Part shown: piece by piece, positions 47,880 to 60,639 of the stretch
How the letters are laid out: every line of letters starts with the position of its first letter
Position numbering within the stretch: the stretch's first letter is position 1
Notes under the pieces: model-generated
Database searches by the model: none
Told to the model about the DNA's origin: nothing
What the model saw: the letters and a program-made list of their open reading frames with translations, nothing else
Assembly: GCA_946800325.1 (NCBI GenBank)
Contig: OX326956.1
Span: 74,845,087-74,909,086, forward strand
Length of the DNA: 64,000 bases
Direction of reading: 5' to 3'
Source of the DNA: Luzula sylvatica
Lineage: Eukaryota > Streptophyta > Magnoliopsida > Poales > Juncaceae
Program-made: the position numbers and the translations under genes

Positions 47880-48780
47880 TTCTTCAAAAAAATAAAATTT
47901 AGTTTGTGGTTTTCTTCAAAAAAAGAAAAATTAGTTATTGGTTTTCTTCAAAAAATGAAAGTTAGTTTGTGGTTTTCTTCACAAAAAGTAAATTAGTTTG
48001 TTATTTTCTTAAAAAAAAAAAATTAGTTTGTGGTTTTCTAAAAAAAAAAAAAATTAGTTTGTGGTTTTCTTCAAAAAAAACGAAAATTAGATTTTGGTTT
48101 TCTTCAAAAAAATAAAATAAGTTTGTGGTTTTCTTCAAAAAAAAAAATTAGTTTGTGTTTTTCTTAAAAAAAAAAAAATTAATTTGTGGTTTTCTCTTCA
48201 AAAAAAGACAATTAGTTTGTGGTTTTCTTCAAAAAAAGAAAATTAGTTTGTGGTTTTCTTCACAAAAAGAAAAATTAGTTTGTGGTTTCCTTAAAAAAAA
48301 AAAAATTAGTTTTTGGTTTTCTTCAAAAAAACGAAAATTAGTTTTCGGTTTTTTCAAAAAAAAAGAAAATTAGTTTGTGGTTTTCTTAAAAAAAAAAAAG
48401 TTTGTGATTTTCTTCAAAAAAAAAAATTAGTTTGTGATTTTATTCAAAACAAGAAAATTAGTTTGTGGTTTTCTTCAAAACAAAAAAAAAAAAAAAATTA
48501 GTTTGTGGTTTTCTCCAAAAAAAGAAAATTAGTTTGTGGTTTTCATCAAAAAAAGAAAATTAGTTTGTGGTTTTCTTCAAAAAAAAAATTAGTATGTGGT
48601 TTTCTTCAAAAATGATAAATTAGTTTGTGGTTTTCTTCACAAAAAGAAAATTAGTTTGTGGTTTTCTTCAAAAAAAGAAAATTAGTTTGTGGTTTTCTTC
48701 AAAAAAAGAAAATTAGTTTGTGGTTTTCTTTAAAAAAAGAGAATTAGTTTGTCTATTTCTTCAAAAAAAGAAATACTAGT
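47880..48780 (+). repeat. Minisatellite block matching 62270-63135
   Basis: Shared rare units are GAAAGTTAGTTTG (47957 and 62345), AATTTGTGGTTTTCTCTTC (48181 and 62541), an interrupted A-run of CAAAACAAAAAAAA type, and GTCTATTTCTTC with GAAATACTAG (48751 and 63106). The offset is ~14355-14390. Confidence 0.78.
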
Positions 48781-49559
48781 TAGTGGTTTTCTTCAAAGAA
48801 AGAAAATTAGTTTGTGGTTTTCTTCAATAAAAAAAAAATTAGTTTGTGGTTTTCTTCAATAAAAGAAAAATTAGTTTGTGGTTTTCTTCAAAAAAAGATA
48901 AAATATTTTGTGATTTTCTGCAAAAAAAAACAATTAGTTTGTGGTTTTTCTTCAAGAAAAGAAAATTAGTTTGTGGTTTTCTTCAAAAAAAAGAAAATTA
49001 GTTTGTGATTTTCTTGAAAAAAAGAATTAGGTTGTGGTTCTCATCAAAAACCGAAAAATAGTTTGTGGTTTTCTTCAAAAAAAGAATATTAGTATTTGGT
49101 TTTCTTCAAAATAATGAAATTAGTTTGTGTTTTTCTTCAAAAAAAGAAAATTAGTTTGTGGTTTTCTTCAAAAAACAGAAAATTAGTTTGTGGTTTTTTC
49201 AAAAAAACTAAAGTTAGTTTGTCATTTTCTTCAAAAAAAGAATTAGTGTGTGGTTTTCATCAAAACAGAAAAATATTTTGTGGTTTTCTTGAAAAAAAGA
49301 ATATTAGTATTTGGTTTTCTTCAAAATAAGGAAATAGTTTGTGGTTTTCTTCAAAAAAATAAAAAATTAGTTTGTGGTTTTCTTCAAAAAAAGAAAATTA
49401 GTTTGTGGTTTTCTTCAAGAAAAGAAAATTAGTTAGTGGTTTTCTTCAAAAAAAAAAATTAGTTTGTGGTTTTCTTCAAAAAAAAGAAAATTAGTTTATG
49501 GTTTTCTTAAAAAAAACGAAAATTAGTTTTCGGTTTTTTTCAAAAAAAAAGAAAATTAG

Positions 49560-50490
49560 TTTGTGGTTTTCTTCAAAAAAAATATATAGTTTGTGGTTTT
49601 CTTCAAAAAATGAAAATTAGTTTGTGGTTTTCTTCAAAAAAAAAGAAAATTAGTTTGTGGTTTTCTTCAAAAAATAAAAATTAGTTTGTGGTTTTCTTCA
49701 CAAAAAGAAAATTAGTTTGTGGTTTTCTTCATAAAAAGAAAAATTAGTTTGTGATTTTCTTCAAAAAAAGAAAATTAGTTTGTAGATTGTTTCAAAAAAA
49801 GAAAAATAGTTTGTGTATTTCTTCAAAAAAAGAAAATTAGTTTGTGGTTTTCTTCAAAAAAAGGAAAATTAGTTTGTGATTTTCTTCAAAAAAAGAAAAT
49901 TAGTTTGTAGTTTGTTTCAAAAAAAGAAAAATAGTTTGTGGTTTTCTTCAAAAAAAGAAAATTAGTTTGTGGTTTTCTTCAAAAAAAGAAAATTAGTTTG
50001 TTGTTTTCTTCAAAAAAAGATAATTAGTTTGTGGTTTTCTTACAAAAAAAAATTAGTTTGTAGTTTTCATAAAAAAAAAGAAAATTAGTTTGTGGTTTTC
50101 TGCAAAAAAAACGAAAATTAGATTTTGGTTTTCTTCAAAAAAAAAATTAGTTTGTTGTTTTCTTCCGAAAAAGAACAATTAGTTTGTGGTGTTCTTCAAA
50201 AAAAGAAAAAATTAGTTTGTTGTTTTCTTCAAAAAAAGAAAATTAGTTTGTGGTTTTCTTCAAAAAAAGAAAATTAGTTTGTGGTTTTCTTCAAAAAAAA
50301 CGAAAATTAGATTTTGGTTTTCTTCAAAAAAAGAAAATTAGTTTGTGGTTTTCTTCAAAAAAAGAACAATTAGTTTGAGGTTTTCTTCAAAAAAAGAAAA
50401 TTATTTTGTTGTTTTCTTCAAAAAAAGAAAATTAGTTTGTGGTTTTCCTTCAAAAGATAAAATTTAGTTTGTGGTTTTCTTCAAAAAAAG
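49560..50490 (+). repeat. Minisatellite block matching 60780-61715
   Basis: The offset is ~11225. Shared rare markers are AAATATATAGTTTG, TTTTCTGCAAAAAAAACG (50097 and 61321), TTCTTCCGAAAAAGAACAAT and AATTTAGTTTGTGG (50461 and 61686). TTAGATTTTGG units are unusually dense here. Confidence 0.8.
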
Positions 50491-52899
50491 AAAATTAGTT
50501 TGTGGTTTTCTTCAAAAAATGAAAATTAGTTTGTGGTTTTCTTCACAAAAAGTAAATTAGATTGTGATTTTCATAAAAAAAAAAATTAGTTTGTGGTTTT
50601 CTTAAAAAAAAAAAATTTAGATTTTGGTCTTCTTCAAAAAAAGAAAATTATCTTGTGGTTTTCTTCAAAAAAAAAAATTAGTTTGTGTTTTTCTTCAAAA
50701 AAAGAAAAATTAGTTTGTACTTTTCCCTTAAAAAAAAAGAAAATTAGTTTGTGATATTCTTCAAAAAAGAAAAATTAGTTTGTTGTTTTCTTCCAAAAAA
50801 AGAAAATTAGTATGTGGTTTTCTTATAAAAAAGAAAAATTAGTTTGTGGTTTTCATCAAGAAAAGAAAAATTTGTTTGTGGTTTTCTTCAAAAAAATAAA
50901 ATTAGTTTGTGGTTTTCAACAAAAGAAGAAAATTAGTTTGTGGTTTTCTTAAAAAAAGAAAATTAGTTTGTGGTTTTCTTCAAAAAAGAAAAATTAGTTT
51001 GTGGTTTTCTTCACAAAAAGAAAATTAGTTTGTGGTTTTCTTCAAAAAAAGAAAATTAGTTTGTGGTTTTCTTCAAAAAAAGAAAAATTAGTTTTTGATT
51101 TTCTTCAAAAAAAGAAAATTAGTTTGTAGTTTGTTTCAAAAAAAGAAAAATAGTTTGTGGTTTTCTTCAAAAAAAGAAAATTAGTTTGTGCTTTTCTTCA
51201 AAAAAAGAAAATTTGTTTGTTGTTTTCTTCAAAAAAAGATAATTAGTTTGTGGTTTTCTTAAAAAAAAAAAATTAGTTTGTAGTTTTCATCAAAAAAAAG
51301 AAAATTAGTTTGTGGTTTTGTTCAAAAAAAAACGAAAATTAGATTTTGGTTTTCTTCAAAAAAAGAAAATTAGTTTTTGATTTTCTTCAAAAAAATAAAT
51401 TAGTTTGTGGTTTTCTTCAAAAAAAACGAAAATTAGATTTTGGTTTTCTTCAAAAAAAGATAATTAGTTTGTGGTTTTCTTACAAAAAAAAAATTAGTTT
51501 TCGGTTTTTTCAAAAAAAAAGAAAATTAGTTTGTGGTTTTCTTAAAAAAAAAAAAAAATAGTTTGTGGTTTTCTTCAAAAAATAAAAATTAGTTTGTGGT
51601 TTTCTTCAACAAAAGAAAATTAGTTTGTGGTTCTCTTCAAAAAAATTAATTAGTTTGTGGTTTTCTTCAAAAAAAAGAAAATTAGTTTGTGGTTTTCTTC
51701 AATAAAACGAAAATTAGTTTGTGATTTTCTTCAAAAAAAGAATTAGTTTGTGGTTTTCATCAAAAATAGAAAAATAGTTTGTGGTTTTCTTCAAAAAAAG
51801 AATATTAGTATTTGGTTTTCTTCAAAATAAGGAAATTAGTTTGTGTTTTTCTTAAAAAAAAGAAAATTAGTTTGTGGTTTTCTTCAAAAAAAGAAAAAAT
51901 AGTTTGTGATTTTCTTCAAAAAATGAAAATTTGTTCGTGGTTTTCTTCAAAAAAAGAAAAATTAGTTTGTAGTTTTCTTCAAAAAAAGAAAATTAGTTTG
52001 TTGTTTTCTTCAAAAAAAGAAAATTAGTTTGTGGTTTTCTTCAAAAAAAAAAGAAAATTAATTTGTGGTTTTTTTCAAAGAAAGAAAATTAGTTTGTGGT
52101 TTTCTTCAATAAAAAAAATTTGTTTGTGGTTTTCTTCAAAAAAAGAAAAATTAGTTTGTGGTTTTCTTCAAAAAAAGAAAAAATAGTTTGTGATTTTCTT
52201 CAAAAAATGAAAATTTGTTCGTGGTTTTCTTCAAAAAAAGAAAAATTAGTTTGTAGTTTTCTTCAAAAAAAGAAAATTAGTTTGTTGTTTTCTTCAAAAA
52301 AAAAATTACTTTGTGGGTTTCTTCAAAAAAATAAAAATTAGTTTGTGATTTTCTTCAAAAAAAGAAAAATTAGTTTGTGGTTTTCATCAAAAAAATAAAA
52401 TTAGTTTGTGGTTTTCATCAAAAAATGAAAATTAATTTGTGGTTTTCTTCAAAAAAAAAAATAGTTTGTGGTTTTCTTCAAAAAAAAAAAAATTAGCTTT
52501 TGATTTTCTTCAAAAAAAGAAAATTAGTTTGTAGTTTGTTTCAAAATAAGAAAAATAGTTTGTGGTTTTCTTCAAAAAAAGAAAATTAGTTTGTGATTTT
52601 CTTCAAAAAAAGAAAATTTGTTTGTTGTTTTCTTCAAAAAAAGATAATTAGTTTGTAGTTTTCTTCAAAAAAAGAAAATTAGTTTGTGGTTTTCATCAAA
52701 AAAATAAAATTAGTTTGTGGTTTTCATCAAAAAATGAAAATTAATTTGTGGTTTTCTTCAAAAAAAAAAATAGTTTGTGGTTTTCTTCAAAAAAAAAAAA
52801 TTAGTTTGTGGTTTTCTTCAAGAAAAGAAAATTATTTTGGGGTTTTCTTGAAAGAAAGAAAATTAGTTTGTGGTTTTCTTCAATAAAAAAAAAATTAGT

Positions 52900-55800
52900 T
52901 TGTGGTTTTCTTCAAAAAAAGAAAAATTAGTTTGTGGTTTTCTTCAAAAAAATAAAAAATTTGTTTGAGGTTTTCTTCAAATAAAGAAAATTAGTTTGTG
53001 GTTTTCTTCAAAAAAAAAAATTAGTTTGTGGTTTTCTTGAAAAAAAAGAAAATTAGTTCGTGGTTTTCTTCACAAAAACGAAAATTAGTTTTCGGTTTTT
53101 TCAAAAAAAAAAAAAATTGTGATTTTCTTAAAAAAATAATAATTAGTTTGTTATTTTATTCAAAAAAAGAAAATTAGTTTGTGGTTTTCTCTAAAAAAAG
53201 AAAATTAGTTTGTGGTTTTCATCAAAAAAAGAAAATTAGTTTGTGGTTTTCGTCAAAAAAAAAAATTAGTATGTGGTCTTCTTCAAAAAAGATAAATTAG
53301 TTTTTGGTTTTCTTCACAAAAAGAAAATTAGTTTGTGGTTTTCATCAAAAAAAAGAAAATTAGTTTGTGGTTTTCCTCAAAAAAAGAAAAATTAGTTTGT
53401 GATTTTCTTCAAAAAAAAAAAAATTAGTTTGTAGTTTGTTTCAAAAAAAGAAAAATATTTTGTGGTTTTCTTCAAAAAAAACAAAAATAGTTTGTGGTTT
53501 TCTTCAAAAATATAAAATTAGTTGGTTTTCATCAAAAAAAGAAAATTAGTTTGTGGTTTTCTTCAAAAAAAGAAAAATTAGTTTGTGGTTTTCTTCAAAA
53601 AAGAAAAATTAGTTTGTGTTTTTCTTCACAAAAAGAAAATTAGTTTGTAGTTTGTTTCAAAAAAAGAAAAATAGTTTTTGGTTTTCTTCAAAAAAAGAAA
53701 ATTAGTTTGTGGTTTTCATCAAAAAAAGAAAATTAGTTTGTGGTTTTCTTCAAAAAAAAAAATTAGTATGTGGTTTTCTTCAAAAAAGAGAATTAGTTTG
53801 TGTATTTCTTAAAAAAAAGAAATACAAGTTCGTGGTTTTCTTCAAAGAAAGGAAATTAGTTTGTGGTTTTCTTCAATAAAAAAAAATTAGTTTGTGGTTT
53901 TCTTCAAAAAAACGAAAATTAGTTTTCGGATTTTTCAAAAAAAAAAGGAAATTAGTTTGTGGTTTTCTTAAAAAAAAAAAAAAATATTTTGTGGTTTTCT
54001 TCAAAAAATGAAAATTAGTTTGTGGTTTTCTTCAACAAAAGAAAATTAGTTTGTGGTTTTCTCCAAAGAAATTAATTAGTTTGTGGTTTTCTTCAAAAAA
54101 AAGAAAATTAGTTTGTGGTTTTCTTCAATAAAACGAAAATTAGTTTGTGATTTTCTTCAAAAAAAGAATTAGTTTGTGGTTTTCATCAAAAATGGAAAAA
54201 TAGTTTGTGGATTTCTTCAAAAAAAGAATATTAGTATTTGGTTTTCTTCAAAATAAAGAAGTTAGTTTGTGTTTTTCTTAAAAAAAAGAAAATTAGTTTG
54301 TGGTTTTCTTCAAAAAAAGAAAAAATAGTTTGTGATTTTCTTCAAAAAATGAAAATTTGTTCGTGGTTTTCTTCAAAAAAAGAAAAATTAGTTTGTAGTT
54401 TTCTTCAAAAAAAGAAAATTAGTTTGTTGTTTTCTACAAAAAAAGAAAATTAGTTTGTGGTTTTCTTCAAAAAAAAAAAATTAATTTGTGGTTTTTTTCA
54501 AAGAAAGAAAATTAGTTTGTGGTTTTCTTCAATAAAAAAAAAATTTGTTTGTGGTTTTCTTCAAAAAAAGAAAAATTAGTTTGTGGTTTTCTTCAAAAAA
54601 AGAAAAAATAGTTTGTGATTTTCTTCAAAAAATGACAATTTGTTCGTGGTTTTCTTCAAAAAAAGAAAAATTAGTTTGTAGTTTTCTTCAAAAAAAGAAA
54701 ATTAGTTTGTTGTTTTCTTCAAAAAAAAAATTACTTTGTGGGTTTCTTCAAAAAAATAAAAATTAGTTTGTGATTTTCTTCAAAAAAAGAAAATTAGTTT
54801 GTGGTTTTCATCAAAAAAATAAAATTAGTTTGTGGTTTTCATCAAAAAAAGAAAATTAATTTGTGGTTTTCTTCAAAAAAAAAAAATAGTTTGTGATTTT
54901 CTTCAAAAAAAAAAAATTTGTTTGTGGTTTTCTTCAAGAAAAGAAAATTATTTTGGGGTTTTCTTCAAAGAAAGAAAATTAGTTTGTGGTTTTCTTCAAT
55001 AAAAAAAAAATTAGTTTGTGGTTTTCTTCAAAAAAAGTAAATTATTCGTGGTTTTCTTCACAAAAACGAAAATTAGTTTTCGGTTTTTTCAAAAAAAAAA
55101 AATATTTGTGATTTTCTTCAAAAAAAAAAAATTAGTTTGTGGTTTTATTCAAAAAAAGAAAATTAGTTTGTGGTTTTCTCCAAAAAAAGAAAATTAGTTT
55201 GTGGTTTTCATCAAAAAAAGAAAATTAGTTTGTGGTTTTCGTCAAAAAAAAAAATTAGTATGTGGTTTTCTTCAAAAAAGATAAATTAGTTTGTGGTTTT
55301 CTTCACAAAAAGAAAATTAGTTTGTGGTTTTCATCAAAAAAAAAAAATTAGTTTGTGGTTTTCTTGAAAAAAAGAAAAATTAGTTTGTGATTTTCTTCAA
55401 AAAAGAGAATTAGTTTGTCTATTGCTTAAAAAAAAGAAATACAAGTTCGTGGTTTTCTTCAAAGAAAGGAAATTAGTTTGTGGTTTTCTTCAATAAAAAA
55501 AAATTAGTTTGTGGTTTTCTTCAAAAAAACGAAAATTAGTTTTCGGTTTTTTCAAAAAAAAAAGGAAATTAGTTTGTGGTTTTCTTAAAAAAAAAAAAAT
55601 AGTTAGTGGTTTTCTTCAAAAAATGAAAATTAGTTTGTGGTTTTCTTCAACAAAAGAAAATTAGTTCGTGGTTTTCTTCAAAAAAATTGATTAGTTTGTG
55701 GTTTTCTTCAAAAAAAAGAAAATTAGTTTGTGGTTTTCTTCAATAAAACGAAAATTAGTTTGTGATTTTCTTCAAAAAAAGAATTAGTTTGTGGTTTTCA

Positions 55801-58800
55801 TCAAAAATAGAAAAATAGTTTGTGGTTTTCTTCAAAAAAAGAATATTAGTATTTGGTTTTCTTCAAAATAAGGAAATTAGTTTGTGTTTTTCATAAAAAA
55901 AAGAAAATTAGTTTGTGGTTTTCTTCAAAAAAAAGAAAATTAACTTGTGGTTTTTTTCAAAGAAAGAAAATTAGTTTGTGGTTTTCTTCAAAAAAAAAAA
56001 TTAGTTTGTGGTTTTCTTCAAAAAAAAGAAAATTAGTTTGTGGTTTTCTTCAAAAAAACGAAAATTAGTTTTCGGTTTTTTCAAAAAAAAAGAAAATTAG
56101 TTTGTGGTTTTCTTAAAAAAAAAAAAAAATAGTTTGTGGTTTTCTTCAAAAAATGAAAATTAGTTTGTGGTTTTCTTCAACAAAAGAAAATTAGTTTGTG
56201 GTTTTCTTGAAAAAAATTAATTAGTTTGTGGTTTTCTTCAAAAAAAAGAAAATTAGTTTGTGGTTTTCTTCAATAAAACGAAAATTAGTTTGTGATTTTC
56301 TTCAAAAAAAGAATTAGTTTGTGGTTTTCATCAAAAATAGAAAAATAGTTTGTGGTTTTCTTCAAAAAAAGAATATTAGTATTTGGTTTTCTTCAAAATA
56401 AGGAAATTAGTTTGTGTTTTTCTTAAAAAAAAAGAAAATTAGTTTGTGGTTTTCTTCAAAAAAAAGAAAATTAATTTGTGGTTTTTTTCAAAGAAAGAAA
56501 ATTAGTTTGTGGTTTTCTTCAATAAAAAAAAATTTGTTTGTGGTTTTCTTCAAAAAAAGAAAAATTAGTTTGTGGTTTTCTTGAAAAAAAGAAAAATTAG
56601 TTTGTAGTTTTCTTCAAAAAAAGAAAATTAGTTTGTTGTTTTCTTCAAAAAAAAAATTACTTTGTGGGTTTCTTCAAAAAAATAAAAATTAGTTTGTGAT
56701 TTTCTTCAAAAAAAGAAAAATTAGTTTGTGGTTTTCATCAAAAAAATAAAATTAGTTTGTGGTTTTCATCAAAAAAAGAAAATTAATTTGTGGTTTTCTT
56801 CAAAAAAAAAATAGTTTGTGGTTTTCTTCAAAAAAAGAAAATTAGTTTGTGGTTTTCTTCAAGAAAAGAAAATTATTTTGGGGTTTTCTTCAAAGAAAGA
56901 AAATTAGTTTGTGGTTTTCTTCAATAAAAAAAAAATTAGTTTGTGGTTTTCTTCAAAAAAAGAAAAATTAGTTTGTGGTTTTTTTCAAAAAAATAAAAAA
57001 TTTGTTTGAGGTTTTCTTCAAATAAAGAAAATTAGTTTGTGGTTTTCTTCAAGAAAAGAATTAGTTTGTGGTTTTCTTCAAAAAAAAGAAACTTAGTTCG
57101 TGGTTTTCTTCACAAAAACGAAAATTAGTTTTCGGTTTTTTCAAAAAAAAAAATATTTGTGATTTTCTTCAAAAAAAAAAAATTAGTTTGTGGTTTTATT
57201 CAAAAAAAGAAAATTAGTTTGTGGTTTTCTCCAAAAAAAGAAAATTAGTTTGTGGTTTTCATCAAAAAAAGAAAATTAGTTTGTGGTTTTCTTCAAAAAA
57301 AAAAATTAGTATGTGGTTTTCTTCAAAAAAGATAAATTAGTTTGTGGTTTTCTTCACAAAAAGAAAATTAGTTTGTGGTTTTCATCAAAAAAAAGAAAAT
57401 TAGTTTGTGGTTTTCTTCAAAAAAAGAAAAATTAGTTTGTGATTTTCTTCAAAAAAAAAAAATTAGTTTGTAGTTAGTTTCAAAAAAAGAAAAATATTTT
57501 GTGGTTTTCTTCAAAAAAAACAAAAATAGTTTGTGGTTTTCTTCAAAAATATAAAATTAGTTGGTTTTCATCAAAAAAAGAAAATTAGTTTGTGGTTTTC
57601 TTCAAAAAAAGAAAAATTAGTTTGTGGTTTTCTTCAAAAAAGAAAAATTAGTTTGTGGTTTTCTTCACAAAAAGAAAATTAGTTTGTAGTTTGTTTCAAA
57701 AAAAGAAAAATAGTTTTTGGTTTTCTTCAAAAAAAGAAAATTAGTTTGTGGTTTTCATCAAAAAAAGAAAATTAGTTTGTGGTTTTCTTCAAAAAAAAAA
57801 ATTAGTATGTGGTTTTCATCAAAAAAGAGAATTAGTTTGTCTATTTCTTAAAAAAAAGAAATACAAGTTCGTGGTTTTCTTGAAAGAAAGGAAATTAGTT
57901 TGAGGTTTTCTTCAATAAAAAAAAATTAGTTTGTGGTTTTCTTCAAAAAAAGAAAAATTAGTTCGTGGTTTTCTTAAAAAAAAGAAAAAATAGTTTGTGG
58001 TTTTCTTCAAAAAATGAAAACTAGTTTGTGGTTTTCTTCAAGAAAAGAAAATTAGTTTGTGGTTTTCTTCAAAAAAATTAATTAGTTTGTGGTTTTCTTC
58101 AAAAAAAAGAAAATTAGTTTGTGATTTTCTTGAAAAAAAGAATTAGTTTGTGGTGTTCATCAAAAACCGAAAAATAGTTTGTGGTTTTCTTCAAAAAAAG
58201 AATATTAGTATTTGGTTTTCTATAAAATAATGAAATTAGTTTGTGTTTTTCTTCAAAAAAAGAAAATTAGTTTGTGGTTTTCTTCAAAAAACAGAAAATT
58301 AGTTTGTGGTTTTTTTAAAAAAACTAAAATTAGTTTGTAATTTTTTTCAAAAAAAGAATTAGTGTGTGGTTTTCATCAAAACAGAAAAATTAGTTTGTGG
58401 TTTTCTTCAAAAAAAGAAAAATTAGTTTGTGGTTTTCTTGAAAAAAAAAAATAGTTTGTTGTTTTCTTCACAAAATGAAAATTAGTTTGTGGTTTTCTTC
58501 AAGAAAAGAAAATTAGTTTGTGGTTTTCTTGAAAAAAATTAATTAGTTTGTTGTTTTCTTCAAAAAAAAGAAAATTAGTTTGTGGTTTTCTCCAAAAAAA
58601 TAAAATTAGTTTATGCTTTTCTCCAAAAAAAAAAAATTAGTTTGTGGTTTTCATCAAAAAAAGAAAATTAGTTTGTGGTTTTCTTCAAAAAAAGAAAATT
58701 AGTTTGTGGTTTTCGATAAAAATGAAAAATTAGTTTGTGGTTTTCTACACAAAATGAAAATTTGTTTGTGGTTTTCTTAAAAAAAAAAAATTAGTTTGTG

Positions 58801-59730
58801 ATTTTCTTCAAAAAAAGAAAATTAGTTCGTAGTTTTCTTCAAAAAAAGAAAATTAGTTTTTTGTTTTCTTCAAAAAAAGAAAATTAGTTTGTGGTTTTCT
58901 TCAAAAAAAGAAAATTAGTTTGTGGTTTTCTTTAACAAAAGAGAATTAGTTTGTCTATTTCTTCAAAAAATGAAATACTAGTTAGTGGTTTTCTTCAAAG
59001 AAAGAAAATTATTTTGTGGTTTTCTTCAATAAAAAAAAATTAGTTTGTGGTTTTCTTCAAAAAAAGAAAAATTAGTTTCTGGTTTTCTTCAAAAAAAAGA
59101 AAAAATAGTTTGTGGTTTTCTTCAAAAAATGAAAACTAGTTTGTGGTTTTCTTCAAGAAAAGAAAATTGGTTTGTGGTTTTCTTCAAAAAAATTAATTAG
59201 TTTGTGGTTTTCTTCAAAAAAAAGAAAATTAGTTTGTGATTTTCTTGAAAAAAAGAATTAGTTTGTGGTTTTCATCAAAAACCGAAAAATAGTTTGTGGT
59301 TTTCTTCAAACAAAGAATATTAGTATTTGGTTTTCTTCAAAATAATGAAATTAGTTTGTGTTTTTCTTCAAAAAAAGAAAATTAGTTTGTGGTTTTCTTC
59401 AAAAAACAGAAAATTAGTTTGTGGTTTTTTCAAAAAAACTAAAATTAGTTTGTGATTTTCTTCAAAAAAAGAATTAGTGTGTGGTTTTCATCAAAACAGA
59501 AAAATAGTTTGTGGTTTTCATGAAAAAAATAATATTAGTATTTGGTTTTCTTCAAAATAAGGAAATAGTTTGTGGTTTTCTTCAAAAAAATAAAAAATTA
59601 GTTGGTGGTTTTCTTCAAAAAAAGAAAATTAGTTTGTGGTTTTCTTCAAGAAAAGAAAATTAGTTTGTGGTTTTCTTAAAAAAAACAATTAGTTTGTGGT
59701 TTTCTTCAAAAAAAAAAAATTAGTTTGTGG
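52900..59730 (+). repeat. ~6.8-kb composite copy of 37.8-47.3 kb with an internal deletion
   Basis: 52.9-55.39 kb follows 37.8-40.3 kb (offset ~15091; shared AAAGAAGTTAG unit at 39147/54238). At ~55390 the match jumps to ~42980 and continues at offset ~12419. The step of ~2670 bp equals one 2298-bp tandem unit plus about 374 bp. So the copy either predates the 2298-bp duplication or lost a copy of it. Confidence 0.8.
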
Positions 59731-60639
59731 TTTTCTTAAAAAAAAAAAATTAGTATGTGGTTTTCTTAAAAAAAATAAATCGTTTGTGGTTTTCTTCAAA
59801 AAATGAAAATTAGTTTGTGGTTTTCTTCAAGAAAAGAAAATTAGTTTGTGGTCTTCTACAAAAAAATTAATTAGTTTGTGGTTTTCTTAAAAAAAAAAGA
59901 AAATTAGTTTTTGGTTTTCTTCAATAAAACGAAAATTAGTTTGTGATTTTCTTCAAAAAAAGAATTAGTTTGTGGTTTTCATCAAAAACCGAAAAATAGT
60001 TTGTGGTTTTCTTCAAAAAAAGAATATTAGTATTTGGTTTTCTTCAAAATAAGGAAATTAGTTTGTGTTTTTCTTCAAAAAACGAAAATTAGTTTGTTGT
60101 TTTCTTCAAAAAAAAGAAAATTAGTTTGTGGTTTTTTTCAAAGAAAGAAAATTAGTTTGTGCTTTTCTTCAATAAAAAAAAATTAGTTTGAGGTTTTCTT
60201 CAAAAAAAGAAAAATTAGTTTGTGGTTTTCTTCAAAAAAAAATAATTAGTTTGTGGTTTTCTTCAATAAAAAAAAAATTAGTTTCTGGTTTTCTTCAAAA
60301 AAAGAAAATTAGTTTGTGGTTTTATTCAAAAAAAGAAAATTAGTTTGTGGTTTTCTTTAAAAAAAGAGAATTAGTTTGTCTATTTCTTCAAAAAAAGAAA
60401 TACTAGTTAGTGGTTTTCTTCAAAGAAAGAAAATTAGTTTGTGGTTTTCTTCAATAAAAAAAAAATTAGTTTGTGGTTTTCTTCAAAAAAAGAAAAATTA
60501 GTTTGTGGTTTTCTTCAAAAAAAGAAAATTAGTTTATGGTTTTCTTCAATAAAAAAAAAATTAGTTTGTGGTTTTCTTCAAAAAAAGATAAAATAGTTTG
60601 TGGTTTTCTGCAAAAAATGAAATTAGTTTGTGGTTTTCT

